This document shows, piece after piece, positions 1-8,003 of a DNA stretch of 64,000 bases (the stretch's first letter is position 1; every line of letters starts with the position of its first letter). The translations under genes and the position numbers were made by a program. The DNA is from Pigmentiphaga sp. (lineage in GTDB: Bacteria; Pseudomonadota; Gammaproteobacteria; Burkholderiales; Burkholderiaceae_B). A model generated the notes under the pieces. It was not told where the DNA came from and ran no database searches. It was given only the letters and a program-made list of their open reading frames with translations. The DNA lies in the NCBI GenBank assembly GCA_023228945.1, contig JALOAI010000010.1:108701-172700 (forward strand), given 5' to 3'.

Positions 1-119
1 TCGCGCGCGCTCAGCGCGATCACGGGCAGGATGGCGCCGTTGCTGACGCCATAGAGCACCGAAGGCCCGAAAGCCGGGATGGCGATCTGCTTGAGACTGA
101 ACTCGGCGGGTTGCGGCAT
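1..119 (-). CDS. MFS transporter, N-terminal fragment (cut by window edge)
   Basis: Only the first 39 residues are inside the window. The frame opens with ATG at 117-119 on the minus strand and reads MPQPAEFSLKQIAIPAFGPS and onward through a hydrophobic first segment typical of the start of a major facilitator permease. It begins 9 bp after the stop of the RNase II-like gene, on the same strand, so it is probably the last gene of the mpl-yqiA-RNase run. The substrate cannot be inferred from this fragment. Family assignment rests on the amphipathic lead followed by a first membrane helix and is tentative. Confidence 0.6.
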   Translation of the reverse strand, partial: MPQPAEFSLKQIAIPAFGPSVLYGVSNGAILPVIALSAR

Positions 120-128
120 GGGCGGGAT

Positions 129-2111
129 CTACTGCCGGGTGCTCGACTCGTCGTCCGCGGCCCAGGCTTCTTCGGGATTGGCGGCCGGTTCTCCGGTTTC
201 CGCGAAGTACTCCTCTGCGGCCGCGGTGGGCGCGCCGTCGCCGGCAAAGCGGCACTGCAGCGTCAGATCGACTTCGTCCACGCCCAGGATATCGAGCGAG
301 ATCACATGCCCGCGAGGCAGTTCGGGCATGCCCGGCACCCGGGTGAACAGCGGCGCGTGCGCCAGGCGCACGAGATCGTCGCGGATCACCACCGCCTCGG
401 TGCGGGTGATGTTCTCTTGCTGCAGCCAGCGCAGGCACCAATAGCGTTCCATGTTGTCCTGGAACTCATGGTAGGCGGAGTACTTGGCTTCAAAGGCGCT
501 GATGACGGCAAAGAGATCGGCGTCGCGAGGTTTGTACGGCGCCGCCAGCGGCGCCGACACGCCATGGTCGGCCACGGCGATCAACTGCTGCTGGTTGACG
601 AGGTCGACGTAGCGTCGCAGCGGCGAGGTGCACCAGGCGTACTGGGGCACGCCCATGGAGTCGTGCGGCAGGGCGTGGGTGCTCATGCGCACCCGGTTGG
701 CCTGCTGCGACCGATAAATGCCGGGCACGCCGTGTTCGGCCAGCAGGCGGCCCCAAGTGACGTTGGCCAGAATCATGTACTCGGACACCAGGCGGTCGAG
801 CGGCGCGCCGCGCTGGCGCTGCACGATACGAACGGTGGCATCCGGATCGCGGGGGTCGCCTTCGAGGTAAAAGCTGAACTCCACACGGTTGTGGAGTTCG
901 GGCTTGCCCCGGATGGTTTCGCGTACGCGTTGCAGGGCCTGCGCGGCGCGCCAGAGCGGGCGCAGCAGCTCGGCATGCGGCAGCGGCGCGTCCGGCTGGT
1001 TCAGGGCGGTCTCACTGACCTGCGGCTCGAGCACGGGCAGGCGCAGGTTCTCGACCACGCTCACCGCCTCGACCCGGGTTTCGACGTCGCTGACGTGGCC
1101 GTCATGCGTGTCGATGGTGGCGTACAGCGAGAGGGCCGGCACCGGCCGGCCGGCATCCAGCGAGTACTCGGCGATCAAGGCGTCCGACAGCATCGGGATC
1201 TTGTCGCCCGGCATGTATACGGTAGACATCCGGGCCCGCGCGGCCTGGTCGAGCGGCGTATCGCGCATCACGACGAGGGCCGGAGCGGCGATATGGATAC
1301 CCACGCGGACCCGGCCTTCGCCGAGGTCGGTGGCCGACAGGGCGTCGTCGATTTCGGTCGTGGTGGTGTCGTCGAAGGAATAGGCCCGGACATCGGCCAG
1401 CGGCAGTTCGCGGCCGCTGGCGGGCGAGGGCAGTTCCGGAAAATCCGTGCCGCGCGGGAAGAGTTCGAGTTCAAAGCGATGCCGCAGCAAACCCAGCGGG
1501 TGGGGCCAGGCGCCCAGGCGCAGCAGCAGCCGGACGGGACTGATCTGGCCTCGCTCGCAGGCGAGATCCAGGGCCTTCCATTCCATGGCGTTTTTATCAG
1601 GCTTGAAGGCCAGGGTGTCGGCGAGGCGGGCGATGGCTTCGGGCAGCTCGCCCGCCAGCATCCCCTCGGCCCAGGCTTCCTGCTGTTCGGCCTGCCGGCG
1701 CTTTTTGTCGAGCGCGGCGAGGGCGGCCTCGAGCACGTCGGGCGGCGCGGGCCGGTAGCGGCCGCGTCCGCGGCGATGGAAGTACACCGGGGCGGCATGC
1801 AGTTGCAGGAGCATGGCGCAGGTTTCGACCGCGCTGGGGGGGTGACCGAAGTATTCGTGGGCCAGATCGGCGACGTCGAACTCATCCTGCGGCGCCACTT
1901 CCCACAGGAAGGCCGGGTCGAGTTCGGCGCCGGCCTCTTGTGCCTGGGCCAGGATCTGGTCGGGCGGCGGTTGCTCGAAACGCAAGACCACGGTGTTTTT
2001 CTTGATCTTGCTGCGCTTGCCGCTCACCGCCTCCACCTGGAGCGTGGCGTCGGCTTCGCTCAGGATGGTGGCAGGCTTGAATGCGCCGTCGTCTTCGAAG
2101 AGAACATGCAT
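129..2111 (-). CDS. RNase II/RNase R family exoribonuclease (RNB domain)
   Basis: 660 residues. The RNB catalytic core starts near residue 250 with the acidic motif TTTEIDDALS, whose aspartates bind the Mg ions that drive processive 3'-5' RNA hydrolysis. Later RNB blocks, including RRYVDLVNQQQL, are present. The N-terminal 200 residues are divergent and the C-terminal S1 region is short, so this is a VacB/RNase II-like paralogue rather than canonical RNase R. The start at MHVLFEDD was chosen because it follows the yqiA stop by 14 bp; longer frames read into yqiA. It is third in a mpl-yqiA-RNase-MFS minus-strand run. Expected in the cytoplasm, in RNA turnover. Confidence 0.85.
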   Translation of the reverse strand: MHVLFEDDGAFKPATILSEADATLQVEAVSGKRSKIKKNTVVLRFEQPPPDQILAQAQEAGAELDPAFLWEVAPQDEFDVADLAHEYFGHPPSAVETCAMLLQLHAAPVYFHRRGRGRYRPAPPDVLEAALAALDKKRRQAEQQEAWAEGMLAGELPEAIARLADTLAFKPDKNAMEWKALDLACERGQISPVRLLLRLGAWPHPLGLLRHRFELELFPRGTDFPELPSPASGRELPLADVRAYSFDDTTTTEIDDALSATDLGEGRVRVGIHIAAPALVVMRDTPLDQAARARMSTVYMPGDKIPMLSDALIAEYSLDAGRPVPALSLYATIDTHDGHVSDVETRVEAVSVVENLRLPVLEPQVSETALNQPDAPLPHAELLRPLWRAAQALQRVRETIRGKPELHNRVEFSFYLEGDPRDPDATVRIVQRQRGAPLDRLVSEYMILANVTWGRLLAEHGVPGIYRSQQANRVRMSTHALPHDSMGVPQYAWCTSPLRRYVDLVNQQQLIAVADHGVSAPLAAPYKPRDADLFAVISAFEAKYSAYHEFQDNMERYWCLRWLQQENITRTEAVVIRDDLVRLAHAPLFTRVPGMPELPRGHVISLDILGVDEVDLTLQCRFAGDGAPTAAAEEYFAETGEPAANPEEAWAADDESSTRQ

Positions 2112-2125
2112 GTTGGAGAAGCCGG

Positions 2126-2719
2126 TTAGGAGGAGGGCCGGGCCGTACTGGCGATGCCGGCGAATTCGAGCACTTGCGGCAGCCACTCGGCGAAGTCGCT
2201 GAAGGCATGGTCGCCGCCTTCGACGATGATTTGCCGGGCGCCGGCGTAGTGCTCGCGCATATCGCGCCAATCGAGCAGCTCATCGCCGGTGGCGGCGAGC
2301 AGAAGGTAGCGTTCGGGCCGCGTGATGCGGGGGACGGCCAGCGCGGCCAGCTCGTCCACATATTCGGGGCGGAAATCGAAGGGCTCGTCGCTATGGTACA
2401 TGCGGTGCCGGCCCACGTGGCGGCTCAGCTCGCGTGTGGCATGCACGACCGGATTGACGACGATGGCCCGTGCGCCGGTGCGCTCGGCCAACCAGGTGGC
2501 GTAGAAGCCGCCCAGCGACGAACCGATGACCACCGCCCGGCTCGCGTCGTGGCCAGCCAGTTCGGCCGCGGCCAGATCGGCCGCGGCGCGCGGCGAGGCC
2601 GGCAGCTGCGGGCAGCCCCAGGCCGGGGCCAAGCCCCGTTCATGCATGGCCTGGGCCATCAGCCGCGCCTTGAATGAGGCCGGGGACGAACGGAAGCCGT
2701 GGAGATAGAGGAGTTTCAT
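2126..2719 (-). CDS. YqiA/YcfP family alpha/beta-hydrolase esterase
   Basis: 197 residues, the usual length for the family. It begins MKLLYLHGF, which is the hallmark start of this group. The nucleophile elbow GSSLGG lies near residue 67, an acid motif GDELLDW near 144 and the catalytic His in GGDHAFSDF near 170, so the triad looks complete. The true substrate of YqiA-type enzymes is not well settled; small acyl esters are hydrolysed in vitro. The gene lies 64 bp after mpl and 14 bp before the RNase II-like gene on the same strand and is probably co-transcribed. Confidence 0.85.
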   Translation of the reverse strand: MKLLYLHGFRSSPASFKARLMAQAMHERGLAPAWGCPQLPASPRAAADLAAAELAGHDASRAVVIGSSLGGFYATWLAERTGARAIVVNPVVHATRELSRHVGRHRMYHSDEPFDFRPEYVDELAALAVPRITRPERYLLLAATGDELLDWRDMREHYAGARQIIVEGGDHAFSDFAEWLPQVLEFAGIASTARPSS

Positions 2720-2783
2720 GGACGGGCTCCGGCCTGGCGGAACGAGGCCGGCAACGCACGGCGGCCATGGCGATGGCGGTGTG

Positions 2784-4175
2784 TCATAGTCCCGCTCCGG
2801 CCGTCTGGGCCAGGCCCTCGAGCAGGCGCTGGTGCACGCCACCGAAGCCGCCGTTGCTCATGACCAGGATGCGGTCGCCGGGCCGGGCTGCCGCGCAAAC
2901 GTCGGCCACCAGGGCGTCGAGATCGGTATGGCAGACCGCACGCGCGCCCAGCGGCGCGAGCGCCGCCGCCGGCGACCACTGCACGGCATCGCGGCCGACG
3001 GGGGCGTTGTAGCAATAGACGAGATCGGCGCGGGCCAGGGCGTCGGGCAGGCGGGCGGCCAGCGTACCCAGCTTCATGGTGTTGGAGCGAGGTTCCAGCA
3101 CCGCCAGCAGCCGGCCTGCGGTAAAGGTTTCGCGCAGCCCCGCGATGGTGGTGGCGATGGCCGTGGGGTGATGGGCGAAGTCGTCGATCACCGTGACGCC
3201 CCGCACCGTGCCGCGGACTTCCTGGCGCCGGCGCACGCCGATGAAGCTGCCCAGGGCGGCGATGGCGGTTTCGGGTTCAACGCCCACGTGGCGCGCCGCC
3301 AGCAGGGCGGCCAGGGCGTTGGCGCGATTATGCTCGCCGTGGTGCGACCAGCGTACGGTGCCGACGGCGGCGGCGCCCCGGCGGACCTCGAAGCTGCCGT
3401 CGGCTGCCACCGGCCCCAGATGCCAGCCGTCGGTCAGCCCGGGCCGCTCCAGGGCCGACCAGCAGCCGCGCTCCAGCACGCGGTCGAGCGCCGGCTCGCC
3501 AGCCGGCGCGATGATCAGGCCCTGGCGGGGAATGGTGCGAACCAAGTGGTGGAACTGGGTCTCGATCGCGCCAAGATCGGCAAAGATGTCGGCATGGTCG
3601 TACTCGAGATTGTTCAAAATGGCGGTGCGGGGCCGGTAGTGCACGAACTTCGAGCGCTTGTCGAAGAAGGCGGTGTCGTACTCGTCGGCCTCGATCACAA
3701 AAGGCGAGGGGCCGCGGCCGGCCGGCGACAGGCGCGCCGAGACGCCGAAATCCTGTGGCACGCCGCCCACCAGGAACGACGGCGCCAGCCCCGCGGCTTC
3801 CAGGATATGGGCAAGCATGGCGGTGGTGGTGGTTTTGCCGTGCGTGCCCGCCACCGCCAGAACATGGCGCCCGGGCAGCAGGTGTTCGCCCAGCCACTGC
3901 GGGCCCGACACATACGGCAGCCCGGCGTCGAGAATGGCTTCCATCAGCGGGTTGCCCCGCGTGACCACGTTGCCGACCACGTAGAGATCGGCGCCCAGAC
4001 CGATCTGCCCGGCATCGAAACCCTCGATGAGGTCGATGCCTTGCTCCTGCAACTGGGTGCTCATGGGCGGATAGACGTTGGCGTCGCAGCCGCTGACCCG
4101 ATGGCCGGCGGAGCGCGCCAGCAAGGCCAGGCCGCCCATGAAGGTGCCGCAGATACCGAGAATGTGTAAGTGCAT
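2784..4175 (-). CDS. mpl: UDP-MurNAc:L-Ala-gamma-D-Glu-meso-DAP ligase (murein recycling)
   Basis: 463 residues, close to the usual 450-460. Mpl joins recycled murein tripeptide to UDP-MurNAc in the cytoplasm, bypassing MurC/D/E. It opens with MHLHILGICGTFMGG, the Mur ligase N-terminal fold. The ATP loop AGTHGKTTT lies near residue 108, followed by the central-domain motif EADEYDTAF. The start was taken at MHLHILG because it matches Mur ligase N-termini. A -10-like TACAAT (minus strand, 4183-4188) sits only about 8 bp before this ATG, so the transcript may be leaderless. AmpD, another murein recycling enzyme, is elsewhere in this window. Confidence 0.93.
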   Translation of the reverse strand: MHLHILGICGTFMGGLALLARSAGHRVSGCDANVYPPMSTQLQEQGIDLIEGFDAGQIGLGADLYVVGNVVTRGNPLMEAILDAGLPYVSGPQWLGEHLLPGRHVLAVAGTHGKTTTTAMLAHILEAAGLAPSFLVGGVPQDFGVSARLSPAGRGPSPFVIEADEYDTAFFDKRSKFVHYRPRTAILNNLEYDHADIFADLGAIETQFHHLVRTIPRQGLIIAPAGEPALDRVLERGCWSALERPGLTDGWHLGPVAADGSFEVRRGAAAVGTVRWSHHGEHNRANALAALLAARHVGVEPETAIAALGSFIGVRRRQEVRGTVRGVTVIDDFAHHPTAIATTIAGLRETFTAGRLLAVLEPRSNTMKLGTLAARLPDALARADLVYCYNAPVGRDAVQWSPAAALAPLGARAVCHTDLDALVADVCAAARPGDRILVMSNGGFGGVHQRLLEGLAQTAGAGL

Positions 4176-4196
4176 GGCCGGCATTGTAGAACGATC

Positions 4197-4290
4197 GGAC
4201 CGGCGCACCGGCGGCCCGGCGTTCGGCCAGGCGCCCGGTGGCCGGGCGATCCGGCGGCCGGCGCGCGGCGTTCTGGACCGGCGCACCGGC
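4197..4290. repeat. 16-bp direct repeat in the mpl divergent promoter region
   Basis: GGACCGGCGCACCGGC occurs twice as a perfect copy, at 4197-4212 and 4275-4290, 78 bp apart start to start. Both lie in the 131-bp divergent gap between mpl and the next plus-strand gene. Each unit contains an imperfect palindrome, ACCGGCGCACCGG. The pair could be an operator or a local duplication; nothing in the sequence decides between these. Confidence 0.6.
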
Positions 4291-4306
4291 ATGGCACAAT
4301 AACGCC

Positions 4307-4918
4307 ATGAACTCTCCGACGTTGCGCGACGAAATCGCCCACGCCGCGGCACGCATGATCGCCGAGGATGGGCTGGATTACAGCACCGCCAAGCGCAAGG
4401 CCGTGCGCCAGTTGCTGGGGCAGAGCCAGCCGCCGCGGGGCGAGCTCATGCCCGACAACGCTCAGGTCGAAGACGCGGTACGCGAATACCAGGCGCTGTA
4501 CATGGGCGACACGCAGCCGCTGCGGCTGCGCGAGCTGCGCGAGCACGCCCTGGTGCTGATGGATTGGCTCGCGCCATTTCGGCCCCTGGTGACCGGCGCG
4601 GTCTGGAACGGCACGGCCGGCGAACACAGCGAGATCGTGCTGCAGTGTTTCGTCGATTCCGCCAAGGATCTCGCCATCTTCCTGCTCAACGAAGGCATTG
4701 CCTACGAGGTCGACGAGCGTGCCGACTTCCGTGGCCGGGGCACCGTCGAGGCCCTGCATTTCCGCCGGCATGGCGAGGATGTCGTGCTGGTGGTCTACGA
4801 CCACGACGCCATGCGCGGCGCCTTGCGCCCGGCGGGAGGCCGCAGCGAGCGTGGCGATCGGCGCGCCCTCGAACAACGGATGGCCGCGGCCGCCGAGTCC
4901 GCCGGAGGCCAGCCATGA
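4307..4918 (+). CDS. conserved hypothetical protein upstream of TlpA-like thioredoxin
   Basis: 203 residues; I do not recognise a named domain with certainty. It has an acidic-basic N-terminal helix region (MNSPTLRDEIAHAAARMIAE), a central hydrophobic strand region around VTGAVWNGTAGEHSEI and an Ala-rich C-terminal tail. The GxxxxxSEI pattern followed by alternating strands is reminiscent of nucleotidyltransferase-like folds, but I would not assign activity. The start ATG 4307 is preceded by CACAAT about 8 bp upstream, so this gene too may be leaderless. Its TGA overlaps the ATG of the following thioredoxin gene (ATGA 4915-4918), indicating translational coupling. Confidence 0.8.
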   Translation: MNSPTLRDEIAHAAARMIAEDGLDYSTAKRKAVRQLLGQSQPPRGELMPDNAQVEDAVREYQALYMGDTQPLRLRELREHALVLMDWLAPFRPLVTGAVWNGTAGEHSEIVLQCFVDSAKDLAIFLLNEGIAYEVDERADFRGRGTVEALHFRRHGEDVVLVVYDHDAMRGALRPAGGRSERGDRRALEQRMAAAAESAGGQP

Positions 4919-5532
4919 CGCGCCCTGTCGCCGAACTTGGCCGGCTGTCCGTCAGCGACCACGGCATGGCGCCGGCACCACACGGTCCCGCAGCGGGGGC
5001 CTGGTCGCGCCGCCGCTGGCTGGGGCTGGCCCTGGCCGTGGCGGGTGTCCAGCTCGCCGGCTGCGGGCGCGACGAGTCGTCGCCGGCCGCCGCGGCCGAA
5101 ATCCGGGCGCTGGCGGCGCTGCGCGCGGCCAGTCTCGCCAATCTCGATGGTGGTACCGAGTCGCTCTCGCAATGGGCGGGGCAGCCCTGGCTGGTCAATT
5201 TCTGGGCCACCTGGTGCCCGCCCTGCGTGCACGAGATGCCCGATCTCGATCGCTTGCAGGCCGATTTTCCGCAGGTGCGCTTCATCGGGCTCGGGATCGA
5301 CAGCATCGAGAGCATGCGCGCCTTTCGCGAGCGGGTGCCGGTGGGCTATCCCTTGCTCGAGGCCAGGGCGGAGGGGCTGGATTGGTCGCGGGCGCTGGGC
5401 AACGAGGCGGGCGGCCTGCCTTTTACCTTCATCCTCGACGCCAGCGGCAACCTCCGCTATCGCGTGGCCGGCCGCATCGATCCAGAGGTGCTTACGGCCC
5501 AGTTGCGGCCGCTGGTCGACACCGCCGGCTAA
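4915..5532 (+). CDS. TlpA-family thiol:disulfide reductase, lipoprotein-like
   Basis: 205 residues. A positively charged N-terminus (SRRRW near 31-35) leads into a hydrophobic segment ending in a lipobox, QLAGC with Cys50, so the protein is probably anchored at the periplasmic face. The thioredoxin fold follows, with the redox pair WCPPC (Cys101, Cys104) and a cis-Pro segment GGLPFTFILD. TlpA-type proteins reduce periplasmic disulfides, often for cytochrome c or cofactor maturation; the partner here is unknown. The start overlaps the previous stop by ATGA. The 40 residues before the lipobox are longer than usual, so a downstream start (for example Met18) is possible. Confidence 0.88.
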   Translation: MTRPVAELGRLSVSDHGMAPAPHGPAAGAWSRRRWLGLALAVAGVQLAGCGRDESSPAAAAEIRALAALRAASLANLDGGTESLSQWAGQPWLVNFWATWCPPCVHEMPDLDRLQADFPQVRFIGLGIDSIESMRAFRERVPVGYPLLEARAEGLDWSRALGNEAGGLPFTFILDASGNLRYRVAGRIDPEVLTAQLRPLVDTAG

Positions 5533-5615
5533 CGGTTTTTCAGCCGCCGCGCGCATAATGCGGTATAAAGCTGGGTGGACAACTGCCCCGATTTAGCGTC
5601 AAAATCGCGCCCTTT

Positions 5616-5630
5616 ACTCAAATTTTGAGT
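5616..5630. promoter_or_regulatory. 15-bp perfect palindrome immediately before aroQ
   Basis: ACTCAAATTTTGAGT has two perfect 7-bp arms around one T and ends 4 bp before the aroQ ATG, exactly where a ribosome binding site would be. No Shine-Dalgarno sequence is visible there. It could be an operator for the aroQ-accB-accC operon, a hairpin that hides the start, or a chance AT-rich palindrome. Confidence 0.45.
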
Positions 5631-5634
5631 CTAC

Positions 5635-6087
5635 ATGGCCCAGAATATCCTGGTCGTGCACGGCCCCAACCTCAATTTGCTGGGCACGCGCGAACCTCAG
5701 ATCTATGGTTGGCATACGTTGGCCGATATCGATGCCGAACTCACGTCGGTAGCCCAGGCCGAAGGCGCGCTGCTGCGCAGCTTCCAGAGCAACCATGAGG
5801 GTGCGCTGGTCGATCGCATCCAGGAAACCCGGCTCGATGGCACCGAATTCGTCGTCATCAACCCCGGGGCGTACACGCATACCAGCGTTGCGCTACGTGA
5901 TGCGTTTGCCGCGGTGGCGGTGCCTTTCATCGAAGTGCATTTGTCCAACGTGCACCGGCGCGAGCCATTCCGGCGACACTCGTATTTGTCCGATCTGGCG
6001 GTGGGCGTGATCGCCGGCCTGGGAGTGCAGGGTTATGTGGCGGCCCTGCGATATGCCCTGCAATACGGGCCCCAAAGTCCCACATGA
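5635..6087 (+). CDS. aroQ: 3-dehydroquinate dehydratase, type II
   Basis: 150 residues, normal for the dodecameric type II enzyme of the shikimate pathway (3-dehydroquinate to 3-dehydroshikimate). The N-terminus VVHGPNLNLLGTREPQIYG carries the active-site Arg19 and the lid tyrosine Tyr24. The substrate-binding motifs INPGAYTHTS and EVHLSNVHRREPFR are intact. It is followed after 72 bp by accB, the usual betaproteobacterial order aroQ-accB-accC-prmA. Confidence 0.96.
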   Translation: MAQNILVVHGPNLNLLGTREPQIYGWHTLADIDAELTSVAQAEGALLRSFQSNHEGALVDRIQETRLDGTEFVVINPGAYTHTSVALRDAFAAVAVPFIEVHLSNVHRREPFRRHSYLSDLAVGVIAGLGVQGYVAALRYALQYGPQSPT

Positions 6088-6159
6088 GCCAAATGTAAAT
6101 GCTGGCCGGCGCCGGCGTGGCCGGCGCCGCCATTTCCCCCCGCGGATAGGAAAGACTCC

Positions 6160-6633
6160 ATGGACCTCCGAAAACTCAAAACCCTGATCGATCTCGTTGC
6201 CGAATCCGGCATCGCAGAGCTCGAAATCACCGAAGGCGAAGGCAAAGTCCGCATCGTCAAAACTCCGCCGGCTCCGGCCCCGGGCGCCATGCAGGCCGTC
6301 TGGGCCCAGGGCCCGGCAATCGCTCCGGCGGCCACCGCGGCGCCCGCGCCCGCTCCGGCCGCCGCTCCCGAGGCGCCGACCGCCGCCGCCGCGCCCTCCG
6401 GCCACGCCGTCAAAGCGCCCATGGTGGGCACCTTCTATCGCGCCTCCAGTCCGGGCGCCGCGCCGTTCGTGGATGTCGGGCAGTCGGTCAAGGAAGGCGA
6501 CACCCTGTGCATCATCGAGGCCATGAAGCTGCTCAACGAAATCGAGGCCGACAAATCCGGCGTGATCAAGGAGATCCTCGTCGAGAACGGCCAGCCCGTC
6601 GAGTACGGCCAGCCGTTGTTCGTGATCGGTTGA
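6160..6633 (+). CDS. accB: acetyl-CoA carboxylase biotin carboxyl carrier protein
   Basis: 157 residues. An N-terminal dimerisation region (1-35) is followed by a flexible Ala/Pro-rich linker (about 37-80) and a biotinyl domain with the motif EAMKLLNE; Lys123 is the biotinylation site. The thumb-containing segment PMVGTFYRAS typical of AccB is present. It shuttles carboxybiotin between AccC and the carboxyltransferase. A GGAAAG ribosome site precedes the ATG, and accC starts 5 bp after the stop. Confidence 0.96.
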   Translation: MDLRKLKTLIDLVAESGIAELEITEGEGKVRIVKTPPAPAPGAMQAVWAQGPAIAPAATAAPAPAPAAAPEAPTAAAAPSGHAVKAPMVGTFYRASSPGAAPFVDVGQSVKEGDTLCIIEAMKLLNEIEADKSGVIKEILVENGQPVEYGQPLFVIG

Positions 6634-6638
6634 CGCCA

Positions 6639-7988
6639 ATGTTCGAAAAAGTCCTGATCGCCAATCGCGGCGAAATCGCGATGCGGATCCAGCGTGCCTG
6701 CCGCGAAATGGGCATCAAAACGGTGGTCGTGCATTCCGAGGCCGACCGCGACGCCAAATATGTGCGCCTGGCCGACGAATCCGTTTGCATCGGTCCCGCG
6801 CCAGCCCGCGACAGCTATCTCAACATGCCGGCCATCATCTCGGCGGCCGAAGTCACCGATGCCGAGGCGATCCACCCGGGCTATGGCTTCCTGGCCGAGA
6901 ACGCCGATTTTGCCGAGCGGGTGGAAAAAAGCGGCTTCGTGTTTATTGGCCCGCGGCCCGACACCATCCGCATCATGGGCGATAAAGTCAGCGCCAAGCA
7001 GGCCATGATCGCCGCCGGCATTCCCGTGGTGCCCGGCTCCGAAGGCGCGCTGCCCGAAGATTCCCAGGCCATCCAGGAAGTCGCCCGCAAGGTGGGTTAT
7101 CCCGTCATCATCAAGGCCGCCGGCGGTGGCGGTGGCCGGGGCATGCGGGTGGTGCATACCGAGGCGGCGCTGCTCAATGCCGTGGCCATGACCCGTACCG
7201 AGGCGGGCGCGGCGTTCAACAACCCCGAGGTCTACCTCGAGAAATACCTCGAGAACCCCCGTCACATCGAGATCCAGGTGCTGGCCGACGGCGGCCGCAA
7301 CGCGGTCTGGCTGGGCGAGCGCGATTGTTCCATGCAGCGCCGTCACCAGAAAGTGATCGAAGAAGCGCCGGCGCCGCATATCCCGCGGCGCCAGATCGAA
7401 CGCATCGGCGAGCGCTGCGTCGAGGCCTGCCGCAAGATCGGCTACCGGGGCGCGGGCACGTTCGAGTTCCTGTACGAAAACGGCGAGTTCTACTTCATCG
7501 AGATGAACACCCGGATCCAGGTCGAACACCCGGTGTCCGAGATGATCACCGGCATCGATCTCGTGCAGCACCAGATCCTCGTCGCCGCTGGCGAGAAGTT
7601 CACCCTGCGCCAGCGCGATATCCAGTTCCGCGGCCATGCGATCGAATGCCGGATCAATGCCGAGGATCCCTTCAAGTTCACGCCCAGCCCGGGCCGCATC
7701 CATAACTGGCATGTTCCGGGCGGGCTGGGGATTCGCGTCGACTCGCACGTCTACAACAGCTACTTCGTACCGCCCAACTACGACTCGATGATCGCCAAGA
7801 TCATCGCCTACGGCGATACCCGGGAACAGGCGCTGGCGCGCATGCGCGTCGCCCTCTCCGAGATGGTGGTGGAAGGCATCACCACCAATCTTCAGCTGCA
7901 CCGCGAATTGATGCAGGATTCGCGCTTCATCGAAGGTGGTACCAGCATTCACTACCTCGAAGAACGTCTGGCCCAGCGGCCCGAGTAA
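6639..7988 (+). CDS. accC: acetyl-CoA carboxylase biotin carboxylase subunit
   Basis: 449 residues, the standard length. It starts MFEKVLIANRGEIAMR as in all AccC proteins. The ATP-grasp glycine-rich lid KAAGGGGGRGMR is near residue 160 and the catalytic block EMNTRIQVEHPVSE near 290. It uses ATP and bicarbonate to carboxylate biotin on AccB, the first step of fatty acid synthesis. The start was chosen 5 bp after accB; the open frame upstream lies inside accB. Confidence 0.97.
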   Translation: MFEKVLIANRGEIAMRIQRACREMGIKTVVVHSEADRDAKYVRLADESVCIGPAPARDSYLNMPAIISAAEVTDAEAIHPGYGFLAENADFAERVEKSGFVFIGPRPDTIRIMGDKVSAKQAMIAAGIPVVPGSEGALPEDSQAIQEVARKVGYPVIIKAAGGGGGRGMRVVHTEAALLNAVAMTRTEAGAAFNNPEVYLEKYLENPRHIEIQVLADGGRNAVWLGERDCSMQRRHQKVIEEAPAPHIPRRQIERIGERCVEACRKIGYRGAGTFEFLYENGEFYFIEMNTRIQVEHPVSEMITGIDLVQHQILVAAGEKFTLRQRDIQFRGHAIECRINAEDPFKFTPSPGRIHNWHVPGGLGIRVDSHVYNSYFVPPNYDSMIAKIIAYGDTREQALARMRVALSEMVVEGITTNLQLHRELMQDSRFIEGGTSIHYLEERLAQRPE

Positions 7989-8003
7989 GGCCCGGGGAGC
8001 CGT

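Noticed and set aside
111..2129. Long plus-strand open frame antisense to the RNase II-like gene
   Set aside because: It is the high-GC mirror of a recognised gene, with no domain, signal or ribosome site of its own. The same applies to long antisense frames over nrdA (13821-16820), rlmL (20215-22452), leuS (25705-28569) and alaS (33926-36277).
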